Positions 50,971 to 60,122 of a stretch of DNA of 64,000 nt are shown piece after piece (position 1 is the stretch's first letter; each line of letters opens with the position of its first letter). The position numbers and the translations under genes were made by a program. The notes under the pieces were generated by a model, which saw only the letters and a program-made list of their open reading frames with translations, made no database searches and was not told the origin of the DNA. The DNA is from an uncultured Bacilli bacterium (GTDB lineage: Bacteria > Bacillota_I > Bacilli_A > RF39 > UBA660), in assembly GCA_934167465.1 (NCBI GenBank), contig CAKPKR010000004.1, positions 1 through 64,000 on the forward strand, in the 5' to 3' direction.

Positions 50971-52719
50971 ATGAAAGGAAAATTGAAAAATTTTAAAATT
51001 TTATGGCAGTATTTAAAAAAAGATAAATTAGAATTATTTATTTATATATTTTTAGTAATAATGACATATATTCCTGCTCTTTTATCGGCTTTCTTTTGGG
51101 GAAAAGCAGTTGAGTATTTAATTAATTATAACTTTACAAACTTTGTAATTTATTTAGCGTTCTGGGAAAGCTTTTATATAATATTTTATTGTATATTACA
51201 ATATCCAAGAGATAGGATATATAATAAGTTAGAACTTAATTTTATGAAAAATGTTAGTATAGATATGTATAAAAAAATCCAAAATTTGCCTACTGTAGCA
51301 TTTGAAGAAATAGGGGTTGGAGAATTTATTAATAGACTCTATACTGATCCAGACAGAATAATGGATCTGTTGTCAAAATTAATTAGATTGATTTGTAAAA
51401 GTATAGTTGTAATAATAATATTATTTATATCATTGAAAACATCAATTATATTATTTTTTGAAATAATTGTATTTGCTATTATAATGGGATTTATTTCTTA
51501 TAAATTTTTTCCAAAAATTAAAAAAACACAAGAAAAAATCAAACAAGAAAGTGATGCTTATGTAAAAGAAATTACTGAAAACATTACAGGAATAAGAGAA
51601 ATAAAAGCTCTTGGAATAAAAAATAACATATTAAATAATGTAACAAATAGAATAAATAAAATGTTTATAAATAATAATAATCAAAAAAAATATGAAACTA
51701 CATATTATTGTTTAAACAATTTAATATATTTTACACTACAATTTATCATACTATTTACTTGCGGAAAATTATTTATGAATAATTTATTATCATTTAGTTT
51801 ATTTACAGTAATAGAATCTTATTTGTGGAGAATAGATGAAGTAGTAGAAAGTATAAGTGATTTTGGGGTAACCTTTAATAAAGTTAGTGTATCACTTAAA
51901 AGAATTGATGAAATAATAAATAATAAATTATATAAAGACGAATATTTTGGTAAGATTAACTTAGATAATATAAAAGGATATGTGGAATTTAAAAATGTTT
52001 TGTTTAAATATAAAAGTGATGAAAATTACACCTTAAATGGCCTAAATTTAAAAATCGAACCAAACAAAAAAATAGCCATTGTAGGTAGAAGTGGAAATGG
52101 CAAAAGTACTTTATTTAATTTATTATTGAGATATTTTGATAGCACTAGTGGAGAAATATTAATTGACGAAAAAAATATAAAAGATTTAACCGAAAATACT
52201 TTAAGAAACAATATATCAATAATTAGACAAAATCCATTTTTATTTAATTTAAGTATTATTGACAATTTTAAATTAGTAAAACAAGATATCACATTAGAAG
52301 AAGTCAGAAATGTTTGCAAAAGAGCCTATATTGATGATTATATTATGTCACTACCAAATAAATATGACACTATAATCGGTGAAGGTGGAGTTAATTTGTC
52401 AGGTGGACAAAAACAAAGACTTGCAATTGCAAGAACATTAATATTAAATACAAAAATTATATTATTTGATGAAGCCACAAGTGCTCTTGACAATGAATCA
52501 CAAGATTATATAAAACATACAATAGATGATTTAGTTAAAGATCACACAATAATTATAGTAGCTCATAGATTATCAACAATTATTGATGCAGATGAAATAA
52601 ATATAATTGATAAAGGAAAATTAGTAGGAAGTGGAAACCATAAATATTTGCTTGAAAATAATAATGTATATAAAAATTTATACAATATAGAATCTTCAAC
52701 CAATGAATTTTTTAGTTAA
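50971..52719 (+). CDS. ABC exporter, fused permease and ATPase
   Basis: 582-residue half-transporter working as a dimer. Six membrane helices occupy about residues 20-300. The ATPase has Walker A IVGRSGNGKST, Q-loop IRQNPF, signature LSGGQKQRLAIAR, Walker B IILFDEATSALD and H-loop AHRLST. It belongs to the MdlB/MsbA-like multidrug, lipid or peptide exporters; the cargo cannot be told. The start was set at ATG 50971 after AAGAAG. It is a single gene, so a homodimer is likely. Confidence 0.9.
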   Translation: MKGKLKNFKILWQYLKKDKLELFIYIFLVIMTYIPALLSAFFWGKAVEYLINYNFTNFVIYLAFWESFYIIFYCILQYPRDRIYNKLELNFMKNVSIDMYKKIQNLPTVAFEEIGVGEFINRLYTDPDRIMDLLSKLIRLICKSIVVIIILFISLKTSIILFFEIIVFAIIMGFISYKFFPKIKKTQEKIKQESDAYVKEITENITGIREIKALGIKNNILNNVTNRINKMFINNNNQKKYETTYYCLNNLIYFTLQFIILFTCGKLFMNNLLSFSLFTVIESYLWRIDEVVESISDFGVTFNKVSVSLKRIDEIINNKLYKDEYFGKINLDNIKGYVEFKNVLFKYKSDENYTLNGLNLKIEPNKKIAIVGRSGNGKSTLFNLLLRYFDSTSGEILIDEKNIKDLTENTLRNNISIIRQNPFLFNLSIIDNFKLVKQDITLEEVRNVCKRAYIDDYIMSLPNKYDTIIGEGGVNLSGGQKQRLAIARTLILNTKIILFDEATSALDNESQDYIKHTIDDLVKDHTIIIVAHRLSTIIDADEINIIDKGKLVGSGNHKYLLENNNVYKNLYNIESSTNEFFS

Positions 52720-52763
52720 ATAAAAATATATTTATAAAAGATATAGAAAATATATTTTTTTTT

Positions 52764-52772
52764 TGATATAAT
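52764..52772 (+). promoter_or_regulatory. Extended -10 promoter of the rlmN operon
   Basis: TGA plus TATAAT, after a T-rich stretch; a short leader with GGGTGTTAG precedes the ATG. Confidence 0.5.
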
Positions 52773-52790
52773 TGATAATAGGGTGTTAGT

Positions 52791-53813
52791 ATGAAAAATA
52801 TATACGATATGACATTAGAAAAATTAGAAAATTATTTTATTGAAAATGGTGAAAAAAAATTCAAAGCAACCCAAATATTTGAATGGTTATATAAAAAAAG
52901 AATAGATGATTTTTTTCTAATGAGTAATATAAAAAAAGAACTACAAACAAAACTAAATGATGAATTTAGTACATATAAAATAAAAGTAATCGATAAAAAA
53001 GAAGATAAAGATGTAATTAAATTTTTATTTGAACTAAAAGATAAAAATAAAATAGAAGCTGTACTAATGAATCACGACTATGGAAAAAGCTTATGTATCT
53101 CAACTCAAGTAGGATGTAATATGGGGTGCAAATTCTGTGAAAGCGGAAGACTGAAAAAAGTTAGAAATCTAGAAACATACGAAATGGTTGAACAAATATT
53201 AGTAATTGAAGAACTGTTAAAACTAAGAATATCACATGTAGTTTTAATGGGAATAGGTGAACCATTCGATAACTATGATAATGTAATAGATTTTATTGAT
53301 ATAATTAATTCAGGAAAAGGAATTGATATTGGTGCTAGACATATAACAGTATCAACTTGTGGAATAATACCTAAAATAAAAGAATTTATGAATAATGGAA
53401 AACAAGTTAATTTAGCAATCTCATTACACGCTCCTAATAATGAATTAAGAAATAAAATAATGCCTATAAATAAAGCATATAATATTGAAGAATTAATTAA
53501 AATATTAAAAGAATATATTCAAAAAACAAATAGAAGGGTAACATTTGAATATGTGTTATTAGATGGAATTAATGATACTAAAGAATGTGCTTTGGAACTT
53601 GCAAAATTACTAAAAAATATGAATGCTTATGTTAACCTAATTCCATATAACGAAACAAGTCATATCGAATTTAAAAGAAGTAAAAAAGTAATGGAATTTT
53701 ATGATATACTTAAAAAAAATAATATTAATGTGACCGTAAGAAGAGAATTTGGAACAAAAGTTTCAGCAGCTTGTGGTCAATTAAGATCAAATTATGAGGA
53801 GGGAATACAATGA
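52791..53813 (+). CDS. rlmN: 23S rRNA/tRNA adenine-C2 methyltransferase RlmN
   Basis: Radical SAM enzyme that methylates A2503 of 23S rRNA. CNMGCKFC carries the CX3CX2C iron-sulfur ligands. MGIGEPFDNYDNV and ISLHAPNNELRNKIMP are family blocks. The C-terminal VRREFGTKVSAACGQL holds the resolving cysteine. The relative Cfr uses the same motifs and confers ribosomal antibiotic resistance, but the rlmN-prpC-prkC-rsgA-rpe order is the housekeeping one in Bacilli, so RlmN is much more likely. 340 residues. The stop overlaps prpC. Confidence 0.9.
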   Translation: MKNIYDMTLEKLENYFIENGEKKFKATQIFEWLYKKRIDDFFLMSNIKKELQTKLNDEFSTYKIKVIDKKEDKDVIKFLFELKDKNKIEAVLMNHDYGKSLCISTQVGCNMGCKFCESGRLKKVRNLETYEMVEQILVIEELLKLRISHVVLMGIGEPFDNYDNVIDFIDIINSGKGIDIGARHITVSTCGIIPKIKEFMNNGKQVNLAISLHAPNNELRNKIMPINKAYNIEELIKILKEYIQKTNRRVTFEYVLLDGINDTKECALELAKLLKNMNAYVNLIPYNETSHIEFKRSKKVMEFYDILKKNNINVTVRREFGTKVSAACGQLRSNYEEGIQ

Positions 53814-54550
53814 AATATTGCTATATAACAGATACTGGTAAAGTAAGAGATCATAATGAAGATAGTGTTATTATAACTGAGAATATGAATCACGAAATCT
53901 TAATGACAGTAGCTGATGGTATGGGTGGACATAATGCTGGTGAAGTTGCCTCTTCAATTGCAATTGCTCATATCGGGAAAAGATTTAAAGAATTAAGTAC
54001 AATTGGTAATAAAGAAGATGCTATTAATTGGTTAAAAGAAACAGTAAGTGAAATAAATTTATTATTATATAAATATACACAAGAACATCCAGAAAGCGTA
54101 GGAATGGGAACAACATTTGTTTTGGCTCTTCTAACTAAAGATTTCCTATTATTTGGAAACATTGGTGATTCATCTGGATATGTAATTAAAAATAAAGAAT
54201 TACACAAAATTACTGTTGATCATACATTAGTAAATTTCTTAGTAAAATCAGGTGAATTAACTGAAGAAGAAGCTAAAGAACATCCTAGAAAAAATGTTTT
54301 AATGAAAGCTTTAGGAGCTGCAGTCGCTGTTGATATGGATATCTTTGATGTTGAAACAGATATTGACGGAATATTATTATGTAGTGATGGACTAACTAAT
54401 ATGCTAGATGATGATCAAATAGTTAAAGTCTTAAACGAAGAAGAATTAGATATAGAAGACAAACTAAATAAATTAATATATAAATGTAATAATAGAGGTG
54501 GAAATGATAACATTTCTATTGCATATTTAGATAAAGGTGGTGCACAATGA
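53810..54550 (+). CDS. prpC: PP2C-type Ser/Thr phosphatase
   Basis: Metal-dependent protein phosphatase that reverses PrkC phosphorylation. 246 residues. Metal-binding motifs: TDTGKVRDHNEDS, VADGMGGHNAGEVAS, GNIGDSSGY, LLCSDGLTNML and GGNDNISIAYL, the full PP2C set. Its ATG overlaps the rlmN stop and its TGA overlaps the prkC start (ATGA). Confidence 0.95.
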   Translation: MKYCYITDTGKVRDHNEDSVIITENMNHEILMTVADGMGGHNAGEVASSIAIAHIGKRFKELSTIGNKEDAINWLKETVSEINLLLYKYTQEHPESVGMGTTFVLALLTKDFLLFGNIGDSSGYVIKNKELHKITVDHTLVNFLVKSGELTEEEAKEHPRKNVLMKALGAAVAVDMDIFDVETDIDGILLCSDGLTNMLDDDQIVKVLNEEELDIEDKLNKLIYKCNNRGGNDNISIAYLDKGGAQ

Positions 54551-56328
54551 TAACAAAAGGACAAAAAATAAATGATCGTTATCAAATTATTAGATCAATT
54601 GGTGAAGGTGGAATGGCTAATGTTTATTTAGCTTATGATACTATATTAGATAGAAATGTTGCTGTTAAAGTATTAAGAGGTGATTTAGCAGGTGATGAAA
54701 AATTCGTAAGAAGATTTCAAAGAGAAGCTATATCTGCTAGTTCCTTATCTCATCCTAATATTGTTGAAATGTATGATGTTGGTGAAGATGATGGAAAATA
54801 CTTTATTGTAATGGAATATTTAGAAGGAGTAACATTAAAAAGTTTAATAAAAAAGAGAAAAAAACTTACTTTAGCTGAAGTAATTGATATAATGTTACAA
54901 CTAACAAGTGGTATTGCTTGTGCTCATGAAAGTTATATAATTCATAGAGATATTAAACCTCAAAATATTTTAATGCTAGATAATGGTTTAGTAAAAATAA
55001 CTGATTTTGGTATAGCTATGGCTTTAAATAATAGTGAGTTAACACAAACTAACTCTGTAATGGGTAGTGTTCATTATTTGCCTCCAGAACAAGCAAATGG
55101 ATCAGGAGCAACTGTTAAAAGTGACATTTATTCATTAGGAATATTAATGTTTGAAGCTCTAACCGGACAATTACCATTTAAAGGAGAAAATGCTGTTGAG
55201 ATAGCTATTAAACAAATGAGAGATCCAATTCCAAGTGTTTGCGAAATGAATCCTGAAATACCTCAAAGTATTGAAAATATCATTTTAAAAGCAACAGCTA
55301 AAAATCCTAAAAATAGATACGATAATGTTATGGAAATGCACGATGATATAGCAAGAGCTTTAGATAAGGATAGAAGATATGAAAAGAAAATAACATTTAT
55401 GTATCCAGAAACAGAATTTGAAGAAAAAGAATTACCTTCTAGAACTAAAACACAAGAAGAAAAAAGAAGCAAAGAAAAAGAAGAAAAAAAAGATAAAAAA
55501 ATTAATAAATTTATAATGATTTTTGGCATAATAATTGCAGTAATAACAATAATAGCAGTCTTAATATTTATAATATTAGGCAATAAAAAAACAAAAGATA
55601 TTGAAATAATTGATGTATCTGATATGACAGTTGTAGCAGCCGAAAAAGAATTAGAAAAATTAGGATTTATTGTTAATAGTGAAGTTAAAGAAAAAGCAAG
55701 TGATAAAATAATAGAAGGTAATGTTATTTCAACAGAACCAGCCATAGGTAGAACTGTAAAAGAAGGAACTAAAATAACATTAGTTGTTTCTAAAGGAACT
55801 GAAAAAATTGAAATAGAAGATTATACTAATAAAGATATAGACTCAGTAAAATATATCTTAGAAAAAGCGGGAATTCATATTATTGAAGAAGAAAAAGAAA
55901 TAACAAAAGATGATAATATTAAAGAAGGAACAATCGTTGAACAAGATATTAAAAAAGGTGAAAAACTAGGTAAGGGAGATTCTATTACTTTAACAGTTGC
56001 GAAAATAATTACAGTTTATCCTGACTTTGTAAATGAAGGATACACATTAGATCAAGTAACATCATTCTGTGAAGATAATGGAATTGTTTTACAATCAACT
56101 GCTAAAGAAACAAGTGATTATAAAGAAAATACAATAATAACACAAAGTAGAACAGCAGGTTCTAAAGTAGTAAAAGGAGTAACTTTAAGAGTAACATATG
56201 CTAAAGCACCAGCAAAAGTAGAAACTCCAAAAACAGATGAAAAAACTGAAACAACAAAAAATGACAAAACAGATGATAAAACAAATACAGATAGTAAAAA
56301 AACAGATAAAGTTGAAACAATAGAATAG
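54547..56328 (+). CDS. prkC: Ser/Thr protein kinase with PASTA repeats
   Basis: Membrane sensor kinase for wall fragments, controlling growth and wall metabolism. Kinase domain 1-270: IGEGGMANVYLA, AVKVLRG, catalytic HRDIKPQNIL (about 134), DFGIAMA and the activation loop SVMGSVHYLPPEQA. A Lys/Glu-rich juxtamembrane stretch precedes one helix (about 322-345). The outside part has three PASTA repeats (about 350-420, 422-487, 488-555; for example VISTEPAIGRTVKEGTKITLVVS) and a Thr/Lys-rich tail. Works with prpC next door. Confidence 0.95.
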   Translation: MITKGQKINDRYQIIRSIGEGGMANVYLAYDTILDRNVAVKVLRGDLAGDEKFVRRFQREAISASSLSHPNIVEMYDVGEDDGKYFIVMEYLEGVTLKSLIKKRKKLTLAEVIDIMLQLTSGIACAHESYIIHRDIKPQNILMLDNGLVKITDFGIAMALNNSELTQTNSVMGSVHYLPPEQANGSGATVKSDIYSLGILMFEALTGQLPFKGENAVEIAIKQMRDPIPSVCEMNPEIPQSIENIILKATAKNPKNRYDNVMEMHDDIARALDKDRRYEKKITFMYPETEFEEKELPSRTKTQEEKRSKEKEEKKDKKINKFIMIFGIIIAVITIIAVLIFIILGNKKTKDIEIIDVSDMTVVAAEKELEKLGFIVNSEVKEKASDKIIEGNVISTEPAIGRTVKEGTKITLVVSKGTEKIEIEDYTNKDIDSVKYILEKAGIHIIEEEKEITKDDNIKEGTIVEQDIKKGEKLGKGDSITLTVAKIITVYPDFVNEGYTLDQVTSFCEDNGIVLQSTAKETSDYKENTIITQSRTAGSKVVKGVTLRVTYAKAPAKVETPKTDEKTETTKNDKTDDKTNTDSKKTDKVETIE

Positions 56329-56335
56329 GATAAAT

Positions 56336-57166
56336 ATGGAAGGAAAAATTATAAAAATAATCAGTAATGATTATACTGTTTTAAGTAATAATTCTAACTA
56401 TGTGTGTAAAAGTAGGGGAAAATTTAGAAATGTAAATATAACACCATTAGTTGGTGATGAAGTAGTATTTGATGAATTAAATAATTATATTTTAGAAGTA
56501 AAAAAAAGGAAAAATGAATTATTAAGGCCACCAGTCAGTAATATTGATAATGCCTTAATTATAACTAATGTAAAACCTACTTTTAATACTAATCTTTTAG
56601 ATAAATTATTATGTATAGTTGAATTTAATAATATTAAGCCTATAATATGTTTTACTAAATTAGATTTACTTAATGAAGAAGAACTTAATGATATAAAAAA
56701 ATATATGGACTATTATAAAAAAATAGGTTATGAAGTATATGATAATAGAAACATTGCAGAAATAAAGAAAATTTTTAAAAACAAAATAACTGTTTTAACT
56801 GGACAAAGTGGAGCTGGAAAATCTACTTTGTTAAATAAAATAGATCCAAAATTAAATTTAAAAACTGACGAAATTTCGGTAGCACTTGGTAGGGGTAAAC
56901 ATACTACAAGACATGTTGAATTATTAGAAATAGAAGATGGTTTAGTAGCTGATACTCCAGGATTCTCTAGTTTAGATTTTATTGGTATGACTAATGAAGA
57001 TATAAGAGATAATTTTATTGAATTTAATTTATATAAAGAAGGATGTAAATATAGAGATTGTATGCATTTAAATGAAGATGAATGTGGAATCAAAAGTAAT
57101 CCTAATATAATTAAATCAAGATATGATAATTACAAAAACTTTGTTCAAAATAATAAAAATAGGTGA
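56336..57166 (+). CDS. rsgA: Small-subunit biogenesis GTPase RsgA
   Basis: Late 30S assembly GTPase, 276 residues. N-terminal OB fold with CKSRGKFRNVNITPLVGDEV. The circularly permuted GTPase has CFTKLDLL (G4) before GQSGAGKSTLLN (G1) and DTPGFSS (G3). The zinc site is CKYRDCMHLNEDECGI. It follows prkC by seven bases as in Bacillus, where PrkC can phosphorylate this protein. Confidence 0.95.
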   Translation: MEGKIIKIISNDYTVLSNNSNYVCKSRGKFRNVNITPLVGDEVVFDELNNYILEVKKRKNELLRPPVSNIDNALIITNVKPTFNTNLLDKLLCIVEFNNIKPIICFTKLDLLNEEELNDIKKYMDYYKKIGYEVYDNRNIAEIKKIFKNKITVLTGQSGAGKSTLLNKIDPKLNLKTDEISVALGRGKHTTRHVELLEIEDGLVADTPGFSSLDFIGMTNEDIRDNFIEFNLYKEGCKYRDCMHLNEDECGIKSNPNIIKSRYDNYKNFVQNNKNR

Positions 57167-57170
57167 TGTT

Positions 57171-57800
57171 ATGAAAATATCCGGATCAATATTAAAAATA
57201 AAAAATGATAAAAATAGAATAGAAGAAATAATTGATAGTGGAATTGATTACTTACATTTAGATGTAATGGATGGAATATTTGTAGATAATATATCTTTAC
57301 AATATAATGAATGTGATAAAATAAAAGAATTATCTAAAATTCCTTTAGATATCCATTTGATGGTTCAAAATCCTATTAATTACATTAAAGATTTTATAAA
57401 ATTAGAACCAAAATATATTTCATTTCATATTGAAACAAAAGATATTGATAAATGTATCGATTATATAAAAAAAACAAATACTCTAGTTGGACTTGCAATA
57501 AATCCTACTACCAAATTAGAAAAAATATTACCATATTTAGAAAAAGTAGATTTAATTCTAGTGATGAGTGTTGAACCTGGATATGGTGGTCAAGCTTTTA
57601 TAAATAGTTCATTAGAAAAAATAAACTATTTAAATGAATATCGAATTAAAAATAATCTAAAATTTAAAATTGAAGTAGATGGTGGAATTAATATTGATAA
57701 TATCAAGCAAATAAATAGTGACATTGTAGTTATTGGTAGTGGCATAACTGATAGTGATAATTATAAAGAACAAGTAGATAAAATAAAGAGGTTATTATGA
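57171..57800 (+). CDS. rpe: Ribulose-phosphate 3-epimerase
   Basis: Interconverts ribulose-5-phosphate and xylulose-5-phosphate in the pentose phosphate pathway. TIM barrel of 209 residues: YLHLDVMDGIFVDN (metal ligands His and Asp), LDIHLMVQNP, VMSVEPGYGGQAFI and IEVDGGI. Slightly shorter than the usual 215-220. AGGTGATGTT precedes ATG 57171, which I prefer over the frame opening at 57123 inside rsgA. Confidence 0.93.
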   Translation: MKISGSILKIKNDKNRIEEIIDSGIDYLHLDVMDGIFVDNISLQYNECDKIKELSKIPLDIHLMVQNPINYIKDFIKLEPKYISFHIETKDIDKCIDYIKKTNTLVGLAINPTTKLEKILPYLEKVDLILVMSVEPGYGGQAFINSSLEKINYLNEYRIKNNLKFKIEVDGGINIDNIKQINSDIVVIGSGITDSDNYKEQVDKIKRLL

Positions 57801-58183
57801 AAAAAATAATTTTAGTAATTTTAAGTTTAGTATTAATGACAGGCTGTGGCAAAAAAGAAGTACAAGAAACTAATGAAACTAATAAAGTTAATTTAAATGA
57901 ATTAGCTATTGAAGATAAAAAGATAAATGATTTAGTTTTAAAAAATACGTCTATAATATATGACCAAGGAATAACAACTTTTAAAACTTTACTTGTTAAC
58001 GAAGGAACAGATATAAATATTAAAAACATATATATTGATTGTTACAGTAAAAGTGGTTTTAAAATATTAACTTTAAAAAAAGAAATTAATAAAAAAATTA
58101 AAGAAAAAAACAATTATCAAATTGTTGTAGCAACTGATATAGATTTAACGGATATTTATGAAATAAAATATAATTTTGATTAA
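57797..58183 (+). CDS. Small lipoprotein
   Basis: 128 residues with a lipoprotein signal MKKIILVILSLVLMTGCG (lipobox MTGC, Cys17). The mature part has a Glu/Asn/Thr-rich linker, then a beta-rich domain reading YDQGITTFKTLLVNEGTDINIKNIYIDCYSKSGFKILTLKKEI, which resembles FxLYD-type immunoglobulin-like domains. ATGA overlap with rpe, so it shares the upstream transcript. Function unknown. Confidence 0.75.
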   Translation: MKKIILVILSLVLMTGCGKKEVQETNETNKVNLNELAIEDKKINDLVLKNTSIIYDQGITTFKTLLVNEGTDINIKNIYIDCYSKSGFKILTLKKEINKKIKEKNNYQIVVATDIDLTDIYEIKYNFD

Positions 58184-58194
58184 GTGGTGATGCT

Positions 58195-60012
58195 ATGAAT
58201 AAAAATGGGTTTACATTATTAGAATTGATTTTAGTAATTTTAGTTCTTTCACTTGCTTTTATTTTATCGATTCCAAAAATATTAAAAATAATTGAAAATT
58301 CAAAATACGATACATTTATTACTGGTGTTAGAAATACAATCGATGCCGTTGATTTATATATTGCTAACAATGATTTTATGACTATTCCTGAACAAGGAAT
58401 ATATATTGAAGACATTGATAAAAATATTTTAAAAAATAATAATTATGATTCTGGAATGATAGTTAGTAGAAAAGAACAAACTGAAGTAATTAATTTAAAA
58501 TTAGGTAATTATTGTGCTAAAGGAAATAAACAAAATTTAATAACTACTGATAAAGGTTGTGGGGCCTTAGATGAGACTAAACCAACGAAAATTGATATTT
58601 TTGTTAAAAATGAAACAAAAGATCATCTATATCTAGTTGTTGGCGGTTATGATGAAGAATCTGAAATAATTAAATATGAACTTAGTATCGATAATAAAAA
58701 ATATTATACAAATAAAGATAAAAAATATAATGTATTTAAAATAAAAAAAGATGGAAATCAACATTTATTTAAAGCAAGAATTACTAACGAAGCAAATTTA
58801 AAGTTAGAAAGTAAATCAAAAGTATTTGATTCTGAATTAGAAACAATAATATGTACCAATGAAAATATAGATTTTAGTAAAAAAGTATCATGTCATTCAG
58901 AAAATATTCCTTTAGAGTATAATTTAATTTCAGAAAATAAAAATATAAAAATCAAAGATGATAATAAAAATATTGATATAAATGTTTTAGGAATAGATAA
59001 TGTATTAAAAGAAAATACTCCCGTATTAGAAGATAATATGGTACCTATTATTTATGAAAATGAAAAATGGATAATAGCAGATAGAAATACTATTTATTGG
59101 GATTATGCAAATAAAATATGGGCGAATGCAGTTATTACCAAAAAAAATCAAGATGTAGATGATCCTAAGAGTAAATCACGAGAATACTATTTAAGTGAAG
59201 AAGCTATAGGTGAAGAAATAAATGAAAATGATATAATTGGTTATTATGTTTGGATACCAAAATATAGTTATGATGTATGGAATAGTGCAGGAACTCAGAT
59301 AAAAGAAAAAAATAAAGGAGTTAGAAATATAAATATTAAATTTGATGATTCTAATATTCATAAAGCATTTTTATATAATGAATTATCAACAGGATTTTGG
59401 GTTAGTAAATATGAAGCTGGAATAAGCAATGATAGTACTTGTGCTTTGAATCCGAGTATATCTAATTGTAACAATGATGAATCAGAAATTATGTTTAAAT
59501 CAGATATTTCAAATTTAAAAAATATTTCAATTTCTAACGCTTATAATTCGATTTTAAAATTAAATAATAATCTTAAGGTTTCTAAAGTACATCTGATTAC
59601 CAACCTTGAATGGGGAGCGATTGCATATTTAAGTCATTCGGAATATGGAATTGGAACAAATATTAAAGATGAAACTACAACAGGTAATCCAACTGGTGTC
59701 TATAATATGGGGAAAAATGCCGAATTTGTAATGGGAAATTTTAATAATGATTTTGGCTTTGATGATAATGATAATTCAGGTTTTAAAAAAATGCCAACTG
59801 AATATATTGATATTTATAAATCTTCAAGTATTAAAGGCAGAATTCTAGGAGATGCAACAGGTGAAACAGAAAATTGGTATGATAGTTCGCACAAATTTAT
59901 AAATGGTAATTATCCATTTATAATAAGAGGATATAATAGTATATTTGCTTTTTCAAATAGTTCTGGTAATGCTAATAAAGATATTACTTTTAGAATGATT
60001 ATAGGCAATTAA
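58195..60012 (+). CDS. Prepilin-like protein with C-type-lectin/FGE-like C-terminus
   Basis: 605 residues. The N-terminus NKNGFTLLELILVILVLSLAF is a class III type IV prepilin signal (cleavage after G, Phe1, Glu5 of the mature helix). A pilin-like part follows with conserved cysteines and an Ig-like middle segment (about 140-215). Residues 280-605 look like a formylglycine-enzyme/C-type-lectin fold: IIGYYVWIPKYSYDVWN, TGFWVSKYEAGIS, LEWGAIAYLSHSEYGIG, TGVYNMGKNAEFV, RILGDATGE, ending ITFRMIIGN. The C-terminal part is a paralog of the protein at 62017 but stays AT-rich. Prepilin peptidase and pilus motor genes are not in the window. Confidence 0.78.
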   Translation: MNKNGFTLLELILVILVLSLAFILSIPKILKIIENSKYDTFITGVRNTIDAVDLYIANNDFMTIPEQGIYIEDIDKNILKNNNYDSGMIVSRKEQTEVINLKLGNYCAKGNKQNLITTDKGCGALDETKPTKIDIFVKNETKDHLYLVVGGYDEESEIIKYELSIDNKKYYTNKDKKYNVFKIKKDGNQHLFKARITNEANLKLESKSKVFDSELETIICTNENIDFSKKVSCHSENIPLEYNLISENKNIKIKDDNKNIDINVLGIDNVLKENTPVLEDNMVPIIYENEKWIIADRNTIYWDYANKIWANAVITKKNQDVDDPKSKSREYYLSEEAIGEEINENDIIGYYVWIPKYSYDVWNSAGTQIKEKNKGVRNINIKFDDSNIHKAFLYNELSTGFWVSKYEAGISNDSTCALNPSISNCNNDESEIMFKSDISNLKNISISNAYNSILKLNNNLKVSKVHLITNLEWGAIAYLSHSEYGIGTNIKDETTTGNPTGVYNMGKNAEFVMGNFNNDFGFDDNDNSGFKKMPTEYIDIYKSSSIKGRILGDATGETENWYDSSHKFINGNYPFIIRGYNSIFAFSNSSGNANKDITFRMIIGN

Positions 60013-60036
60013 AATGGTAATTTTTATTACCATTTT
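60011..60036 (+). terminator. Terminator after 60012
   Basis: AAAATGGTAA (60011-60020) and TTACCATTTT (60027-60036) with a six-base loop. Confidence 0.8.
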
Positions 60037-60066
60037 ATTAAGTTATATAAAAGTTTAGTTTGCTGA

Positions 60067-60095
60067 TTGTATTAATATTAACATTGTGTTATAAT
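60067..60095 (+). promoter_or_regulatory. Promoter of the gene at 60123
   Basis: TTGTAT (60067-60072) and TATAAT (60090-60095), 17 bp apart with TGT next to the -10. Confidence 0.7.
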
Positions 60096-60122
60096 TAAAT
60101 CATAATAGGGATGTGGTTAGTG

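Noticed and set aside
52791..53813. Cfr-type antibiotic resistance methyltransferase
   Set aside because: Motifs are shared with RlmN, but the rlmN-prpC-prkC-rsgA-rpe order and the single copy favour the housekeeping enzyme.
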